In this document: positions 30,583-39,408 of the stretch, in pieces
How positions within the stretch are numbered: the first letter of the stretch is position 1
Layout of the letters: each line of letters begins with the position of its first letter
Source: Acidobacteriaceae bacterium
Lineage (GTDB): Bacteria; Acidobacteriota; Terriglobia; Terriglobales; Acidobacteriaceae
Assembly: GCA_003139095.1 (NCBI GenBank)
Contig: PLHW01000044.1
Span: 184,536-248,535, forward strand
Length of the DNA: 64,000 nucleotides
Direction: 5' to 3'
The notes under the pieces: model-generated
What the model was told of the DNA's origin: nothing
The model's database searches: none
What the model saw: the letters and a program-made list of their open reading frames with translations, nothing else
Position numbers and translations under genes: made by a program

Positions 30583-31911
30583 TTACTTCTGAGAGCTGGG
30601 AGTTTCCGCCGCCGCTAAGAGGCGAAGTCGTCCCTTGATTCCCGCCTCGATAGATGAGGCAATCTGACCGGGAAAGTCCTTTGGCAGCTTTGACACCACA
30701 GAGTCAACCGCGGCGGTTCCTCCGGCTAGCAGTTCGTGGACAACGGATTCAACCGCCTCTCGCCCCACCCCAGCTTGATCTGCCGTGTGAAAAAAGTGAC
30801 GTGGCGCAATCTGCCTGATCTGGTAGTGCGGTTTTGTACCGAATGCCATAGCCAGCCGAAACTGTTTCCACAAGATCTGCTTTGAATCGACGCTAGGCTG
30901 GGCTGAGATGACATCGTAGAGTGGCGTCATGCGAAAACGTCCACCTGGAGAGAGAAAGATGCTGAAGTTTTTCGCATGTCCGTCGGTAGCTCCCATGAGC
31001 CAGAAGGCGATGGTCGCCTTTAGAAATGAGCGCTGATCTGAGAGTGGTTCATCACTGCCTCGCAGCATCTCAAGGATGTCCGTTATGCCTGGACCGCCAT
31101 CGCTCTGGTATTTCAGGGTCGGCGGCACCGAGAGTGCCTGGCAGGAATCCTCTTGCGGCAGACGCAACAGCCTGTGATCAGCAGTCCAGAGTCGGTCGAA
31201 ACGCTCAACAATCAGAACACGCCTCTCTCCGAATGTTTCGATTTCCGCATTTGCAGCCGGTAGACCCAAAGCATTGAGGATCTTGAGGCAGAGATATTCG
31301 TTCTCAACACTTGAGGTGAGGTCCACTCCGTTGGGGAGTTTTCCGATCGTAGGCTTGAAGATGTGCGTCGTCGCAGTTGTGCCGCGGGGTTTGCACCATC
31401 TGCCGTTCCAACGCAGAAGAGCGGTCTTCTCTTGAGCGCCGGCGATAGATATTCGGAAGCTCTCATCTTCCGTAATTCCAAGGGGTGCGGTTGCTAGATT
31501 GTGAAGAATGGCTGCGATTTCGCGTTCACTGACGGGTACAGCATCGATCACGCCTGCAGGAGTGGGTTCGGAGCCCTCGGGAAGGAACTGTAGCGCACCC
31601 ACACAGTCATGACCGATCGCCCTCAACAGGCTATAAGCGTCGGTTCCTTCGGCGTGCGCGCGCGCCGCGATCTGACGCCGCAGAGTATCGTTGTCCGGCA
31701 ATAAATTCTCGAAAACGGCCAGCACGGGAGCACCTAGGTATGCCTGTTCGCGTAGAGGCAAGGAGAGTGATGCGGGCAGGGCCGACTCCCACTCCAGCCA
31801 TGACCGGTCGTATTGAAAAGAGATTGCCCCCGAAGTCTCGCGTCGAAGTAGCCCGACAAGACGACTGTTGAGAAAGACTCTTAGACGGTCGTGCGAGGTT
31901 CGCCGGGGCAT
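30583..31911 (-). CDS. hipA: HipA-type Ser/Thr kinase toxin (second)
   Basis: The 442-residue protein has the classical HipA plan: an N-terminal subdomain with Leu-Leu-Pro-Asp-Asn-Asp, the core motif Ser-Ile-Ala-Gly-Ala-Gln-Glu-Lys-Thr near 153 (Gly-rich loop), Ile-Val-Glu-Arg-Phe-Asp near 231, and Gly-Ala-Thr-Asp-Gly-His-Ala-Lys-Asn-Phe-Ser near 312 (catalytic Asp and metal-binding Asn). It is closer to E. coli HipA than the kinase at 17702. Its ATG overlaps the stop of hipB. The E. coli enzyme phosphorylates GltX; whether this one does is unknown. Confidence 0.93.
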   Translation of the reverse strand: MPRRTSHDRLRVFLNSRLVGLLRRETSGAISFQYDRSWLEWESALPASLSLPLREQAYLGAPVLAVFENLLPDNDTLRRQIAARAHAEGTDAYSLLRAIGHDCVGALQFLPEGSEPTPAGVIDAVPVSEREIAAILHNLATAPLGITEDESFRISIAGAQEKTALLRWNGRWCKPRGTTATTHIFKPTIGKLPNGVDLTSSVENEYLCLKILNALGLPAANAEIETFGERRVLIVERFDRLWTADHRLLRLPQEDSCQALSVPPTLKYQSDGGPGITDILEMLRGSDEPLSDQRSFLKATIAFWLMGATDGHAKNFSIFLSPGGRFRMTPLYDVISAQPSVDSKQILWKQFRLAMAFGTKPHYQIRQIAPRHFFHTADQAGVGREAVESVVHELLAGGTAAVDSVVSKLPKDFPGQIASSIEAGIKGRLRLLAAAETPSSQK

Positions 31912-32159
31912 TAGAAGAGTCTCTCAATGTCTTGGGATGAGCCCTTGGTGCGCGGACGGATCACTAATTCCAGGTCGAGCGCGGCAAGGGTGCGTAACAC
32001 GGTATCGAATCGAGCTGCGGCAGAAGTCTCAATGTCGGAAACCGTCCGTTGGCGCACCCCGACTGTGGCGGCCAGCTTCTCCTGAGTTAGGCCGAGTTCG
32101 CGTCGCCGCTGTCGAATGTAATTCCCAAGTTGAAGGGGAGTTCGGGCAATGGTCTCCAT
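31911..32159 (-). CDS. hipB: HipB-type antitoxin, XRE-family HTH (second)
   Basis: This is an 82-residue HTH protein: Arg-Arg-Arg-Glu-Leu-Gly-Leu-Thr-Gln-Glu-Lys-Leu, then Val-Arg-Gln-Arg-Thr-Val-Ser-Asp-Ile-Glu. A short C-terminal tail follows. The start is at 32159. A long in-frame extension upstream is rejected because it would translate the operator repeats. It should neutralise HipA and repress the operon through the three palindromes just upstream. Confidence 0.9.
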   Translation of the reverse strand: METIARTPLQLGNYIRQRRRELGLTQEKLAATVGVRQRTVSDIETSAAARFDTVLRTLAALDLELVIRPRTKGSSQDIERLF

Positions 32160-32182
32160 GTTTTGAGCTCTCTCTTGTCGTC

Positions 32183-32254
32183 TAGGCGCTTTTCCGCCTA
32201 CATGCATTCTAGGCGCTTTTCCGCCTATTAGCAAGTTAGGCGGTTTTTCGCCTA
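32183..32254 (-). promoter_or_regulatory. Three 18-bp palindromic operators with 27-bp period
   Basis: Sites at 32183-32200, 32210-32227 and 32237-32254 all read TAGGCG-N6-CGCCTA (spacers CTTTTC, CTTTTC, GTTTTT). Start-to-start distance is exactly 27 bases twice. They lie 24 bases upstream of the hipB start, as expected for cooperative HipB binding. Confidence 0.85.
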
Positions 32255-32368
32255 AGACTACGCCGGCTACAAGCATCCGCGAACTGAACGCTGGCTGCGA
32301 ACACGCCGCCCCTGTCGCATCGAACACGAGCGAGTTTGATACAAACGTGATCGACTCTTGCGAATAAT

Positions 32369-32442
32369 TCAGGAAGGCCTCGTGGACCCCGTGCTTGTGG
32401 CTCGCGCGGCACGGGTGGCTGAGGGGGTCCCGGGGCCTTTCT
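32369..32442. repeat. Structured hairpin repeat, copy 2
   Basis: AGGAAGGCC pairs with GGCCTTTCT, inside it GGACCCC with GGGGTCC, and inside that CCGTGC with GCACGG. The core GCGGCACGGGTGGCTG is shared with 28123-28210. It ends 16 bases before the next ATG. It could be a cis RNA element, a mobile hairpin, or a terminator. Confidence 0.55.
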
Positions 32443-32457
32443 GAATTGGTCACAGCC

Positions 32458-32898
32458 ATGATCAAACTTGAGCAACTTCAACCAGGCAAGGTCTACCGTT
32501 TACAGTCGCGCAACCTAGAATGTGGCGTTTGGAATGGCAAGGACGGCTTCGTTGGTATCCGTACCAAGTTTGGCAGGCGATTTCTTGACATGGAAATTCA
32601 CTGGGACTTGAGCGAGACATTCGGCACGGCTCAGGCCTTGGAACCACTGGGCGCTATTCCCGAATCATTCTCTCTGGACATAAGTCTTGGTACCGAATGC
32701 GGGAACTGCCATCAACCGGTGAACTACGTCAAACGTCCCGCGGAACAAGAAGGAGCAAGCGGCGAATGGCTCCATGATGATGACGGTAGCCCGAATTGCA
32801 GTGTGCCTGTCCAGGGCGACAAGACCCGCAAGGCCAGTCCGGTGGCGATTCCGAACAATGCGCTCTTTGCAGAATTACAAAAGTACGATTGCAGATGA
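32458..32898 (+). CDS. Hypothetical protein, 146 aa
   Basis: The start at 32458 (Met-Ile-Lys-Leu-Glu-Gln-Leu) is chosen since the upstream in-frame extension runs through the hairpin repeat. The first 75 residues look like a beta-rich domain. A Cys-x-x-Cys at about 79-82 and a later His/Cys (near 105 and 112) could bind zinc. I know proteins of this general look from integrated elements but cannot give a function. Its only neighbours are the hipBA operators behind it and a gene remnant ahead. Confidence 0.6.
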   Translation: MIKLEQLQPGKVYRLQSRNLECGVWNGKDGFVGIRTKFGRRFLDMEIHWDLSETFGTAQALEPLGAIPESFSLDISLGTECGNCHQPVNYVKRPAEQEGASGEWLHDDDGSPNCSVPVQGDKTRKASPVAIPNNALFAELQKYDCR

Positions 32899-32920
32899 TA
32901 CGTGGTAGGCAGAGCCTTAC

Positions 32921-33100
32921 CCGTCTGGAATCAAAGCAACCGCAGATCGTGGCACCTCTACGGACATTCTCACGGACGCCTGCCTGAAGTTCCCCAACTC
33001 ACTCTCCATGGATGTGGGAGTCGACACGCACGAATTCCGTCCGTGGCACTCTGACGAAATTGCCGGTGTCATGAGGAGAAGGAGCGAGGCTCGGAACGGG
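32921..33100 (+). pseudogene. Metallophosphoesterase 3' fragment
   Basis: The DNA matches the last third of the gene at 29988 (Trp-His-Leu-Tyr-Gly-His-Ser-His-Gly-Arg-Leu). A run CCCC in place of CCC breaks the frame, which resumes as Asp-Val-Gly-Val-Asp-Thr-His. The 5' two thirds are missing. From 33100 to 33409 I see no gene. Confidence 0.7.
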
Positions 33101-33409
33101 GCGAAGCATGCTTGAGGACGCTGTCAAGACATGGAGCCGCAGGTTCTTCAGTCGGGCCTGCGGTTTCAGCTAAACCGCAATTGGTGAGAGTTTCTGCGCC
33201 CGCCGATTCACGAAGCCGACGACTCCTACAACCCGCCCAGTACGGCCGTAACTCAAACAATTTCTTAGATAGCGCACCGATTCCACTCGAAACTCAGTTT
33301 CTCCGCGCCGACTGCCTGTCGAGAACATTTTTGACCAAAGCAAGAAACCGAGGTAAACAGGGCACAAGATAAGCTGCAGGCCCCAGCTGCAGCCAGTGTG
33401 GAGTATGCC

Positions 33410-33634
33410 ATGTCAACCAGCCAACACTCACCTCTATCCATCGATCTGGCAGGAGTGGGATCAGCAGACGGCTGCCTTCTGACGGCAGACGAAGTTGCAG
33501 CAATACTGCGCGTGCCGAGAAGTTGGATCTATTCCCATCTCAGCGAACTCCCAGTGATCCGGCTCGGGCGTTACGTGCGTTTCAAGCGCTCGGAAGTGGA
33601 ACGATTTCTCGAAAATCGTGGACCTTGCCAATGA
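33410..33634 (+). CDS. xis: Excisionase-like HTH protein
   Basis: The 74-residue protein has a winged HTH of the MerR/excisionase (HTH_17) type: Leu-Thr-Ala-Asp-Glu-Val-Ala-Ala-Ile-Leu-Arg-Val-Pro, then Trp-Ile-Tyr-Ser-His and Leu-Gly-Arg-Tyr-Val-Arg-Phe-Lys. Its stop overlaps the integrase start (ATGA), so the two are co-translated. In such pairs the small protein directs excision. Confidence 0.85.
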   Translation: MSTSQHSPLSIDLAGVGSADGCLLTADEVAAILRVPRSWIYSHLSELPVIRLGRYVRFKRSEVERFLENRGPCQ

Positions 33635-34839
33635 CCTTTGTTGGTGCTACTCCTAGATCACGGTCGAAGCATCACGGAAAGGAAATCGTGATGCGAGAAC
33701 GACACCAACGGCCCCGCGTACAGGACTGCGGGGCCAGATGGAGAATCTGCTATTGGGATTACCGTTCCACGAAGCGTAGCGGTCGCACCAAATGCTGGGC
33801 GAAGAGCTTGGTTCCCACCAGAACCGAAGCCCAGCGTTTGGCCGACGGCTTCATGGAAACGGTAAACCAACGAAACAATGAACCTCAACTCTTTCCTGGT
33901 GGGGAAGAAACACTCGCAGGTCTGGTGGCAATTTGTAGGGAAAAGATGTGGCCGCTGCTCAAGAACTCGACACGCATCAGCTACGACTATCATCTCGACA
34001 CCTACATCTTGCCGAAATGGGGCTCGAGGAAACTCACAAAGTTGAGGACCATCGAACTTCAGGATTTCTTTAACTCTTTTTCTCCGCGTCTGGCTTCCAA
34101 AACGATTCGCAACATGCATGGTTGTTTGCGGGCACTGCTCAATCAGGGGAAAGCGTGGGAATTGGTTCGCGCCAATCCCGCACAAGGCGTCCGGTTGCCA
34201 CGCAAGAAGGCACGGAAGCCTCCCGTTGTGCTCGCAAAGCAAGACATACGCCGTGTGATCGAGGGGTTGCGAGAACCCACAAAATCTCTCGTGACCCTGA
34301 TGGTCGTGGGTTCGTTGCGGGTCGGAGAGATCGCAGCTTTGCGTTGGGAGAGAATCCATCCGGATCGAATCGAAATCGTGGAGCGTTTCTACGAAGGCGA
34401 ATTCGACGATACCAAAACCGATGCTGGTCGCAGGAGCGTTCCGCTCGATTCGCACGGAATCTTGCGGGGGGTTCTGGATGCGGCGTGGCAGCGGTCAAAA
34501 CATCGAAATCCGGGCGACCTGGTTTTCACGAACGCAAAAGGCGGTCCGGTGAACCGGCGGAATCTGTTGCGGCGGCAACTCAAGCCGACGATTAAGAAGC
34601 TCGGATTACCCGCTTCGACCGATTTCCGGAGCTTTCGCACCATGCACTCCAGCCTGATGAGCAGCATTGGCGTCCGGCCTGAAGTGACGCGGGACAACAT
34701 GGGACACGCCAACGTAGACGTGACCCAAAATGTCTACAACCGCACTTGGTGGGAAGAAAGAGTTGAAGCTGTGAGCATGGCTGCCGCTACGGTGTGGCGC
34801 GAGTTTTTGGCGCAACCTGTGCCGGCAACGCGAATGTAA
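33631..34839 (+). CDS. int: Tyrosine recombinase (island integrase)
   Basis: The 402-residue protein has an N-terminal arm-binding part, then a SAM-like core-binding domain near 100-190 and the catalytic domain. It shows Gly-Ser-Leu-Arg-Val-Gly-Glu (first Arg, near 230), Lys-Thr-Asp-Ala-Gly-Arg-Arg, Asp-Phe-Arg-Ser-Phe-Arg-Thr (the HxxR box, here with Phe in place of His), Asn-Met-Gly-His-Ala and Gln-Asn-Val-Tyr with the nucleophile. The start at 33631 overlaps the xis stop. It ends 55 bases from the 3' end of tRNA-Pro, the usual setting of an integrase beside its attachment site. Confidence 0.93.
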   Translation: MTFVGATPRSRSKHHGKEIVMRERHQRPRVQDCGARWRICYWDYRSTKRSGRTKCWAKSLVPTRTEAQRLADGFMETVNQRNNEPQLFPGGEETLAGLVAICREKMWPLLKNSTRISYDYHLDTYILPKWGSRKLTKLRTIELQDFFNSFSPRLASKTIRNMHGCLRALLNQGKAWELVRANPAQGVRLPRKKARKPPVVLAKQDIRRVIEGLREPTKSLVTLMVVGSLRVGEIAALRWERIHPDRIEIVERFYEGEFDDTKTDAGRRSVPLDSHGILRGVLDAAWQRSKHRNPGDLVFTNAKGGPVNRRNLLRRQLKPTIKKLGLPASTDFRSFRTMHSSLMSSIGVRPEVTRDNMGHANVDVTQNVYNRTWWEERVEAVSMAAATVWREFLAQPVPATRM

Positions 34840-34893
34840 GTCCTATTGGAAGTCCTCGCACTCCCGGCGATTTTGGAAGTTGTTGATTTGAAT

Positions 34894-34970
<77 letters not shown>

Positions 34971-35258
34971 ACTGACGCGCGGACTACAAGCCACGAACTC
35001 ACGACTCGATGCCCCGACCCTCCCAGTCCGACGTTCAAGAGCTCCGCGGGGCCGATTCGCACGAACTCGAGAGTCCGGTTCTTAGAGACTCGACGACCCA
35101 AACGCGATGACTCGAAGCGACGGCCGCTCACGGACACGATGAAATAGTATAACATCTCTCTCTTCCGAATCCCCGCGGTGTATTGACGGTTGGTAGTGGG
35201 TCAGTATGATGGATTCCCGGGGGGATTTGGATTTTGGCCAATATGTCAAGGGGCTTGG

Positions 35259-36397
35259 GAGATTGCCCGGAACTCCGTTGAAAGTTAGCGGCTCTCGACC
35301 GTCATAGGTTGCGCAACCTTCACTTCCTCGGCAACACCCTGCTTCGCAACCGTGTTGGCTAGCGCGGTCAACAGCGCTGGAATGTCCCGGTAGCCTTGCA
35401 CTTTGCGGAACTGACGTTCGGCCACCAGCAGGCCCGAGCCGACCCAGCGCTCGATGTGGTCCCCGGCGCGCCAGCGTTTCACGTTGCGGCACACGGTCTC
35501 CACAATCGAGAAGGCCGATTCGATCACGTTGGTGCTGGCCAAAGTGCGGCGCAGTTGCGCGGGCACGCGCAAGCGCTGCACGGTGAGGGTTTCTTCCATG
35601 CCTTCCTCCAGGCTGCGAGCGGCCCTCGGATTCAGCTCCATCAGTTCGCGATGCAGCCGATCCAGCGCCCGCTTGGCGTCGGCGTATTCGCTCATGAAGT
35701 ACGCGTTCTGCAATTTCTTTTTGACCGCCGGCTTGTGTTCTTCGGGCAAGTGGTCGAGGACGTTGCGCCGCTTGTGCACCTGGCAGCGCTGGATCATCGC
35801 CGCCTCGCCCGCATGACGACGCACCGCCGCTGCGAACGCCTTGCCTCCGTCGAGCACGTACAGACGGGGCACGCTGAAGTCCAGCCCCCGCGCCGCCAGG
35901 TCGCCGAGTAACTCACTCACCACGGCGGCATTCTCCGTCGCCCCTTCGCGCAGTCCCAACACGGTTTTACGCCCGTCGCGATTTGGCACGCCGTTCCGCG
36001 ACCGGCAGATGATCGTAGCCTTGGGAATCATTCATCGCCAGCAGCCGGGAGAAGTTGCAGGAGTTGATGGAGCGTCCCACCGCCCCGTAGTTGCGCGTCG
36101 AGAGCCCGCGCATCAGCTTGTCCCACATCGCGTGCTCCATCGGCCCGCTGCGCTCGCATGAGATGGCCAACGCCTTCTTCGCAGCAGACCGACCACCTCG
36201 GCCATCGGGAAAATCATCTGTAGGTTGGGATTCTCTTCGCGGGCCAGTTGCCGGAATTCTTGCACCGCCCGTTGCGGGTCGATCTGATATCGTTTCTTCA
36301 TAGCGACTCTCTCCTTTTTTCTTGGCAGAAAAAACCAACGCGATCATTATGACCGCGGTTGAGAGTCGCTACTTTCTACGAATTAACGGGCATCCTC
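35259..36397. mobile_element. IS256-family element, decayed
   Basis: Imperfect terminal inverted repeats of about 45-50 bases are visible: the left end GAGATTGCCCGG...GTTGAAAGTTAGCGGCTCTC matches the reverse complement of the right end. It is flanked by GGGCTTGG (35251-35258) and GGGCGTGG (36399-36406), an 8-base target duplication with one mismatch. The transposase inside is broken and internally deleted. Confidence 0.75.
35285..36301 (-). pseudogene. IS256-family transposase, frameshifted and deleted
   Basis: Three frames must be joined. The N terminus (Lys-Arg-Tyr-Gln-Ile-Asp-Pro-Gln-Arg-Ala) runs from 36301; a middle piece (Met-Arg-Gly-Leu-Ser-Thr-Arg-Asn-Tyr) lies in another frame. The C-terminal 230 residues from about 35980 carry Val-Leu-Asp-Gly-Gly-Lys-Ala (second catalytic Asp) and Asn-Val-Ile-Glu-Ser-Ala (catalytic Glu). 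The segment with the first Asp is missing between the last two pieces. It is not functional. Confidence 0.85.
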
Positions 36398-36402
36398 AGG
36401 GC

Positions 36403-36461
36403 GTGGTTCTACTTATTAATGACTTGGTTCTACTTCATGACTAGGTTCTATCTCATGACTA
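36403..36461. repeat. Short tandem repeat beside the IS end
   Basis: Three degenerate units of about 20 bases, each starting GGTTCTA and ending in ATGACT, follow each other directly. Origin unknown. Confidence 0.6.
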
Positions 36462-36553
36462 CGGCGCTGCCTGTTTGTTGCGGGTGAAGTTTCGCGGTCG
36501 CTGTTGCTGCCGGGTTCGATCATGAAGGGCGCGAGTTTGGGGGCGGCATTCTG

Positions 36554-37762
36554 ATGATTGCTTTTCGGGCTGAGAGTTTATTAACACGCTGCGGTATCTT
36601 GATGAATCCTTTACTACTTGTAGAGGGGGGCCGGGTTGTGGAAATTTCTGCGGGGGAGGAGCGGGCGGGGCCGGTTGGGACGGAGATTCGGGTGGTGGAT
36701 TTGGGGGCGGGGATGATTTGCCCTGGGTATTTGGATCTTCACATTCATGGGGGTGGGGGGTACGATGTGATGGGCGAGGACCCGGGGGCGCTCCCGGCGA
36801 TTGGGCAACTGCTTGCGCGACATGGGGTTACGAGCTATCTTCCGACTACCGTTACGGCTCCGATGGATGCTACATTGCGGGCGCTGGAACGGCTGGCGGA
36901 TGCGGTTGAAAAATGCAAACTACTGAGAGAAAAGGGATTCGAGGAAGGAGGTTCGAGGCAGGCGGGGCGGGCGCAGCCGCTCGGGATTCATCTGGAGGGG
37001 CCGTTTATTAGTCACGTGCAGCGGGGGGTACATCCGGAGGAAAGCCTTTTATTGCCTACAGTTGCGGCGTTTGATCGGCTTTGGGAGGCGAGCCGGGGAC
37101 AGATTCGGATGGTGACGCTTGCTCCGGAACTGGAGGGTGCGATGGAGTTGATCGAAACCCTTGCTGGGCGCAGGGTTTCGGTTGCTTTGGGGCATTCGGA
37201 TGCGGATTTTTCTGTCGCTTCGCGGGCTATTGAGTGGGGGGCACGGCATTGTACCCATGTTTTCAATGCGATGCGGCCACTGGGGCATCGAGATCCGGGG
37301 ATTATCGGGGCGGTTTTGGGGGACTCGCGTGTATCTATTGATTTGATTGCAGATGGGATCCATCTGGATCCAGCGATTGTGCGGCTGGTGGCGCGGGTAA
37401 AAGGGGCGGAAAAACTGGTGCTCATTACGGATTGCACGTCGGCGGCTGGAATGCCGGATGGGCGGTATATGCTTGGATCAATTGAGGTTACTCTGACGGA
37501 TGGGCGGTGTTTGGCGGGCGGAAAGCTGGCGGGAAGTGTGCTAACCATGGATGCGGCGGTGCGCAATCTGGCGCGGTTCGCGGAATGGGAGATTCGGGCA
37601 GCGGTGGGAGCGGCCACCTGGAACCCGGCCGGGGTGCTGGGGGACAGTAATAAAGGAGAGCTGAAGGCTGGGGCGGACGCTGATTTTATTGTACTTAACC
37701 GTGACGGGGAGATTTTGCGTACTTTTATTGGCGGGGAGGAGGCTGGGGAGTTTGGGGCTTGA
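36554..37762 (+). CDS. nagA: N-acetylglucosamine-6-phosphate deacetylase
   Basis: The 402-residue amidohydrolase removes acetate from GlcNAc-6-phosphate in amino-sugar and cell-wall recycling. Visible are Asp-Leu-His-Ile-His-Gly-Gly-Gly near 61 (metal-site region), Leu-Glu-Gly-Pro-Phe near 148 with the metal Glu, His-Ser-Asp near 213, His-Val-Phe-Asn-Ala-Met near 236 (substrate His) and Ile-Thr-Asp-Cys-Thr near 295 with the catalytic Asp. The length is typical. It stands alone; no nagB or GntR partner is in view. Confidence 0.92.
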   Translation: MIAFRAESLLTRCGILMNPLLLVEGGRVVEISAGEERAGPVGTEIRVVDLGAGMICPGYLDLHIHGGGGYDVMGEDPGALPAIGQLLARHGVTSYLPTTVTAPMDATLRALERLADAVEKCKLLREKGFEEGGSRQAGRAQPLGIHLEGPFISHVQRGVHPEESLLLPTVAAFDRLWEASRGQIRMVTLAPELEGAMELIETLAGRRVSVALGHSDADFSVASRAIEWGARHCTHVFNAMRPLGHRDPGIIGAVLGDSRVSIDLIADGIHLDPAIVRLVARVKGAEKLVLITDCTSAAGMPDGRYMLGSIEVTLTDGRCLAGGKLAGSVLTMDAAVRNLARFAEWEIRAAVGAATWNPAGVLGDSNKGELKAGADADFIVLNRDGEILRTFIGGEEAGEFGA

Positions 37763-37966
37763 AGATCGGGGCCGATTGGTTACTTTTCGGTTAACTTTTT
37801 TTGATGCAATTTTTAACTACTTAAATAGCATGTAGACTTGTTGAAATGTGATATATAGAGCGCGCGAAATTGAGGGCGGAAATCGGCGTCTCGCCTCCCT
37901 TGGGCGAGGGGGAATTTCTGGTGGCGCAGGCGGAGTGTTGAATTTTGCAACATTTTTGGGTGGCAT

Positions 37967-38400
37967 TCACGGGCGCCTAAGGACTAGTTGTACCGGCGTA
38001 CCGGCTGGGACGGACAGGGTTCCGACTCGCCGATCTTTTTGCGCGCGCACTTGAACGATTTGGCCATCGGCTGCGTGGGCAGGTAAGACGAAGTTGCCCA
38101 TTTCGTCCGTGACGGCTACTTGTGGATAGCCGGGAATCGACACATGTGCTCCGGCGGCTGATCTGTTGTGATCGTCGAGCACAACTCCCCGGACCACCGC
38201 TGAGGTATCGTGCTCCAGTTGAATCTCCACTGCGGGAAAATAATCTTTGTCCAAAACGAGCGTGGAGTTGCCGACGAGAAAGGCGTTTTTCTCCGACGCA
38301 AATAACTTCAACTTGCCGTCTGCCGGGCGCGATTGCGGAGGAATGTCAAGCCCGAGCACGAAAACTCGAACGATGTACAACGCTCCCGACTGCAGTGATC
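37967..38400 (-). pseudogene. Carboxypeptidase-regulatory-like domain remnant
   Basis: The frame encodes about 135 residues of a beta-sandwich domain (Val-Val-Arg-Gly-Val-Val-Leu-Asp, then Gly-Ala-His-Val-Ser-Ile-Pro-Gly and Val-Thr-Asp-Glu-Met-Gly-Asn-Phe), as found in many secreted Acidobacteriota proteins. No start or signal peptide is found; upstream the frame runs into hexamer repeats and becomes Cys-rich nonsense. It is probably the end of a larger gene that was truncated. Confidence 0.45.
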
Positions 38401-38455
38401 GGCGCGGCTGAAGCAGTGCCCTTCCACCAAAAACCTGAGGCGCACTATCACGGCG

Positions 38456-38600
38456 GTGTAACTGCTGCGCCACGCAAGGGCAACGGCCAGAGCAACAGCA
38501 AGAGCAACAGCAAAAGCAAGAGCAACAGCAACAACAACCGCAACGGCGGCGGACAGGAGTGTCCGCCCCACATCCGGGCAACCGCTTTGGGGAAAATCCC
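38456..38600. repeat. Hexamer-type repeat array with palindromic cap, copy 1
   Basis: Units like AGCAAC, AGCAAG and AGCAAA run for about 60 bases, followed by GGCGGACAGGAGTGTCCGCC, a short palindrome. The same two parts recur at 39258-39365. It explains the low-complexity frames on both strands here. Confidence 0.75.
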
Positions 38601-38782
38601 CACTCAAGCCAAAAGAAGGCTTGAATGGGGCACCGGCCACCATACAGAAGTCAGAAGTGAGAAGTCGGAAGTGAGAAGCGAGAGACTTGCAGGTGCGGGG
38701 GCAACAGCCGGCGTGGAGTGTCTGCTCTCCATTTGTGTTATAAGGGTGGGTTCTTTTGTGCCGGTCGGGTTAGGTATTGACT

Positions 38783-39127
38783 ATGGAGCGGCGACGAGAG
38801 CGGCGGACTGCGGTTGGTATTCCGGTAAAGGTTCGGGCGCGTGGTCGGACGCCAGAGCCGGCTGAGAGTTCCGGGGTGCGGCGGTTGGAGCATAGTGGGG
38901 TTACTCGGGATTTGAGTACCTCGGGGATTTTCCTTTACTCGGATTCGGCCTTTGAGCCGGGGACCAAGCTGGAACTGGTGATGATGCTGCCGGCGGAGTT
39001 GGGGCTGGGGCCGGGAGGATGGACGATGTGCGAGGCGTCGGTGGTGCGGGTGGAAGAGTCGGATGGGAAGAGCGTGGGGGTGGCGGCCAGGTTGGACCGG
39101 ATTGAGGTACTGCCGGAGTTGAGTTGA
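38783..39127 (+). CDS. PilZ domain protein
   Basis: The 114-residue protein starts with a run of Arg (Glu-Arg-Arg-Arg-Glu-Arg-Arg), the first half of the c-di-GMP-binding RxxxR box. It continues to Val-Thr-Arg-Asp-Leu-Ser-Thr-Ser-Gly-Ile-Phe, the D/N-x-S-x-x-G box, then a beta barrel. PilZ proteins bind c-di-GMP and regulate motility, exopolysaccharide or gene expression. The start at 38783 is chosen over a TTG two codons earlier. No partner gene is adjacent. Confidence 0.8.
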   Translation: MERRRERRTAVGIPVKVRARGRTPEPAESSGVRRLEHSGVTRDLSTSGIFLYSDSAFEPGTKLELVMMLPAELGLGPGGWTMCEASVVRVEESDGKSVGVAARLDRIEVLPELS

Positions 39128-39257
39128 GGGGAACCGGCCAGATGGGGCGACAGTAGGGCGTTTTGGAGGAAAAAAAGCTTTTCATGCCTCGTGGATAGTG
39201 CAATAATGCCGACTTCTGTATTGGTGGAGATTGCTACTTGTCGAGCATTCTCTGGCA

Positions 39258-39400
39258 ATGGGGAGCAAGGGCAGAGGCAAGAGCAAGAACAAAAGCAAGA
39301 ACAATAGCAAAGGCAAAGTCAAGAACAACCGCAAAGTCGGCGGACAGGAGTGTCCGCCCCACACGGGCAAAAGCAAGAACAAAAGCAACAGAAAAGACAG
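39258..39400. repeat. Hexamer-type repeat array with palindromic cap, copy 2
   Basis: Units of AGCAAG/AACAAA alternate for about 70 bases, then CGGCGGACAGGAGTGTCCGCC, then more hexamers. Same architecture as copy 1. The + strand frames through it translate to Lys/Ala/Thr runs and should not be taken as protein. From 39128 to 39408 there is no other gene. Confidence 0.75.
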
Positions 39401-39408
39401 GGCGACTG

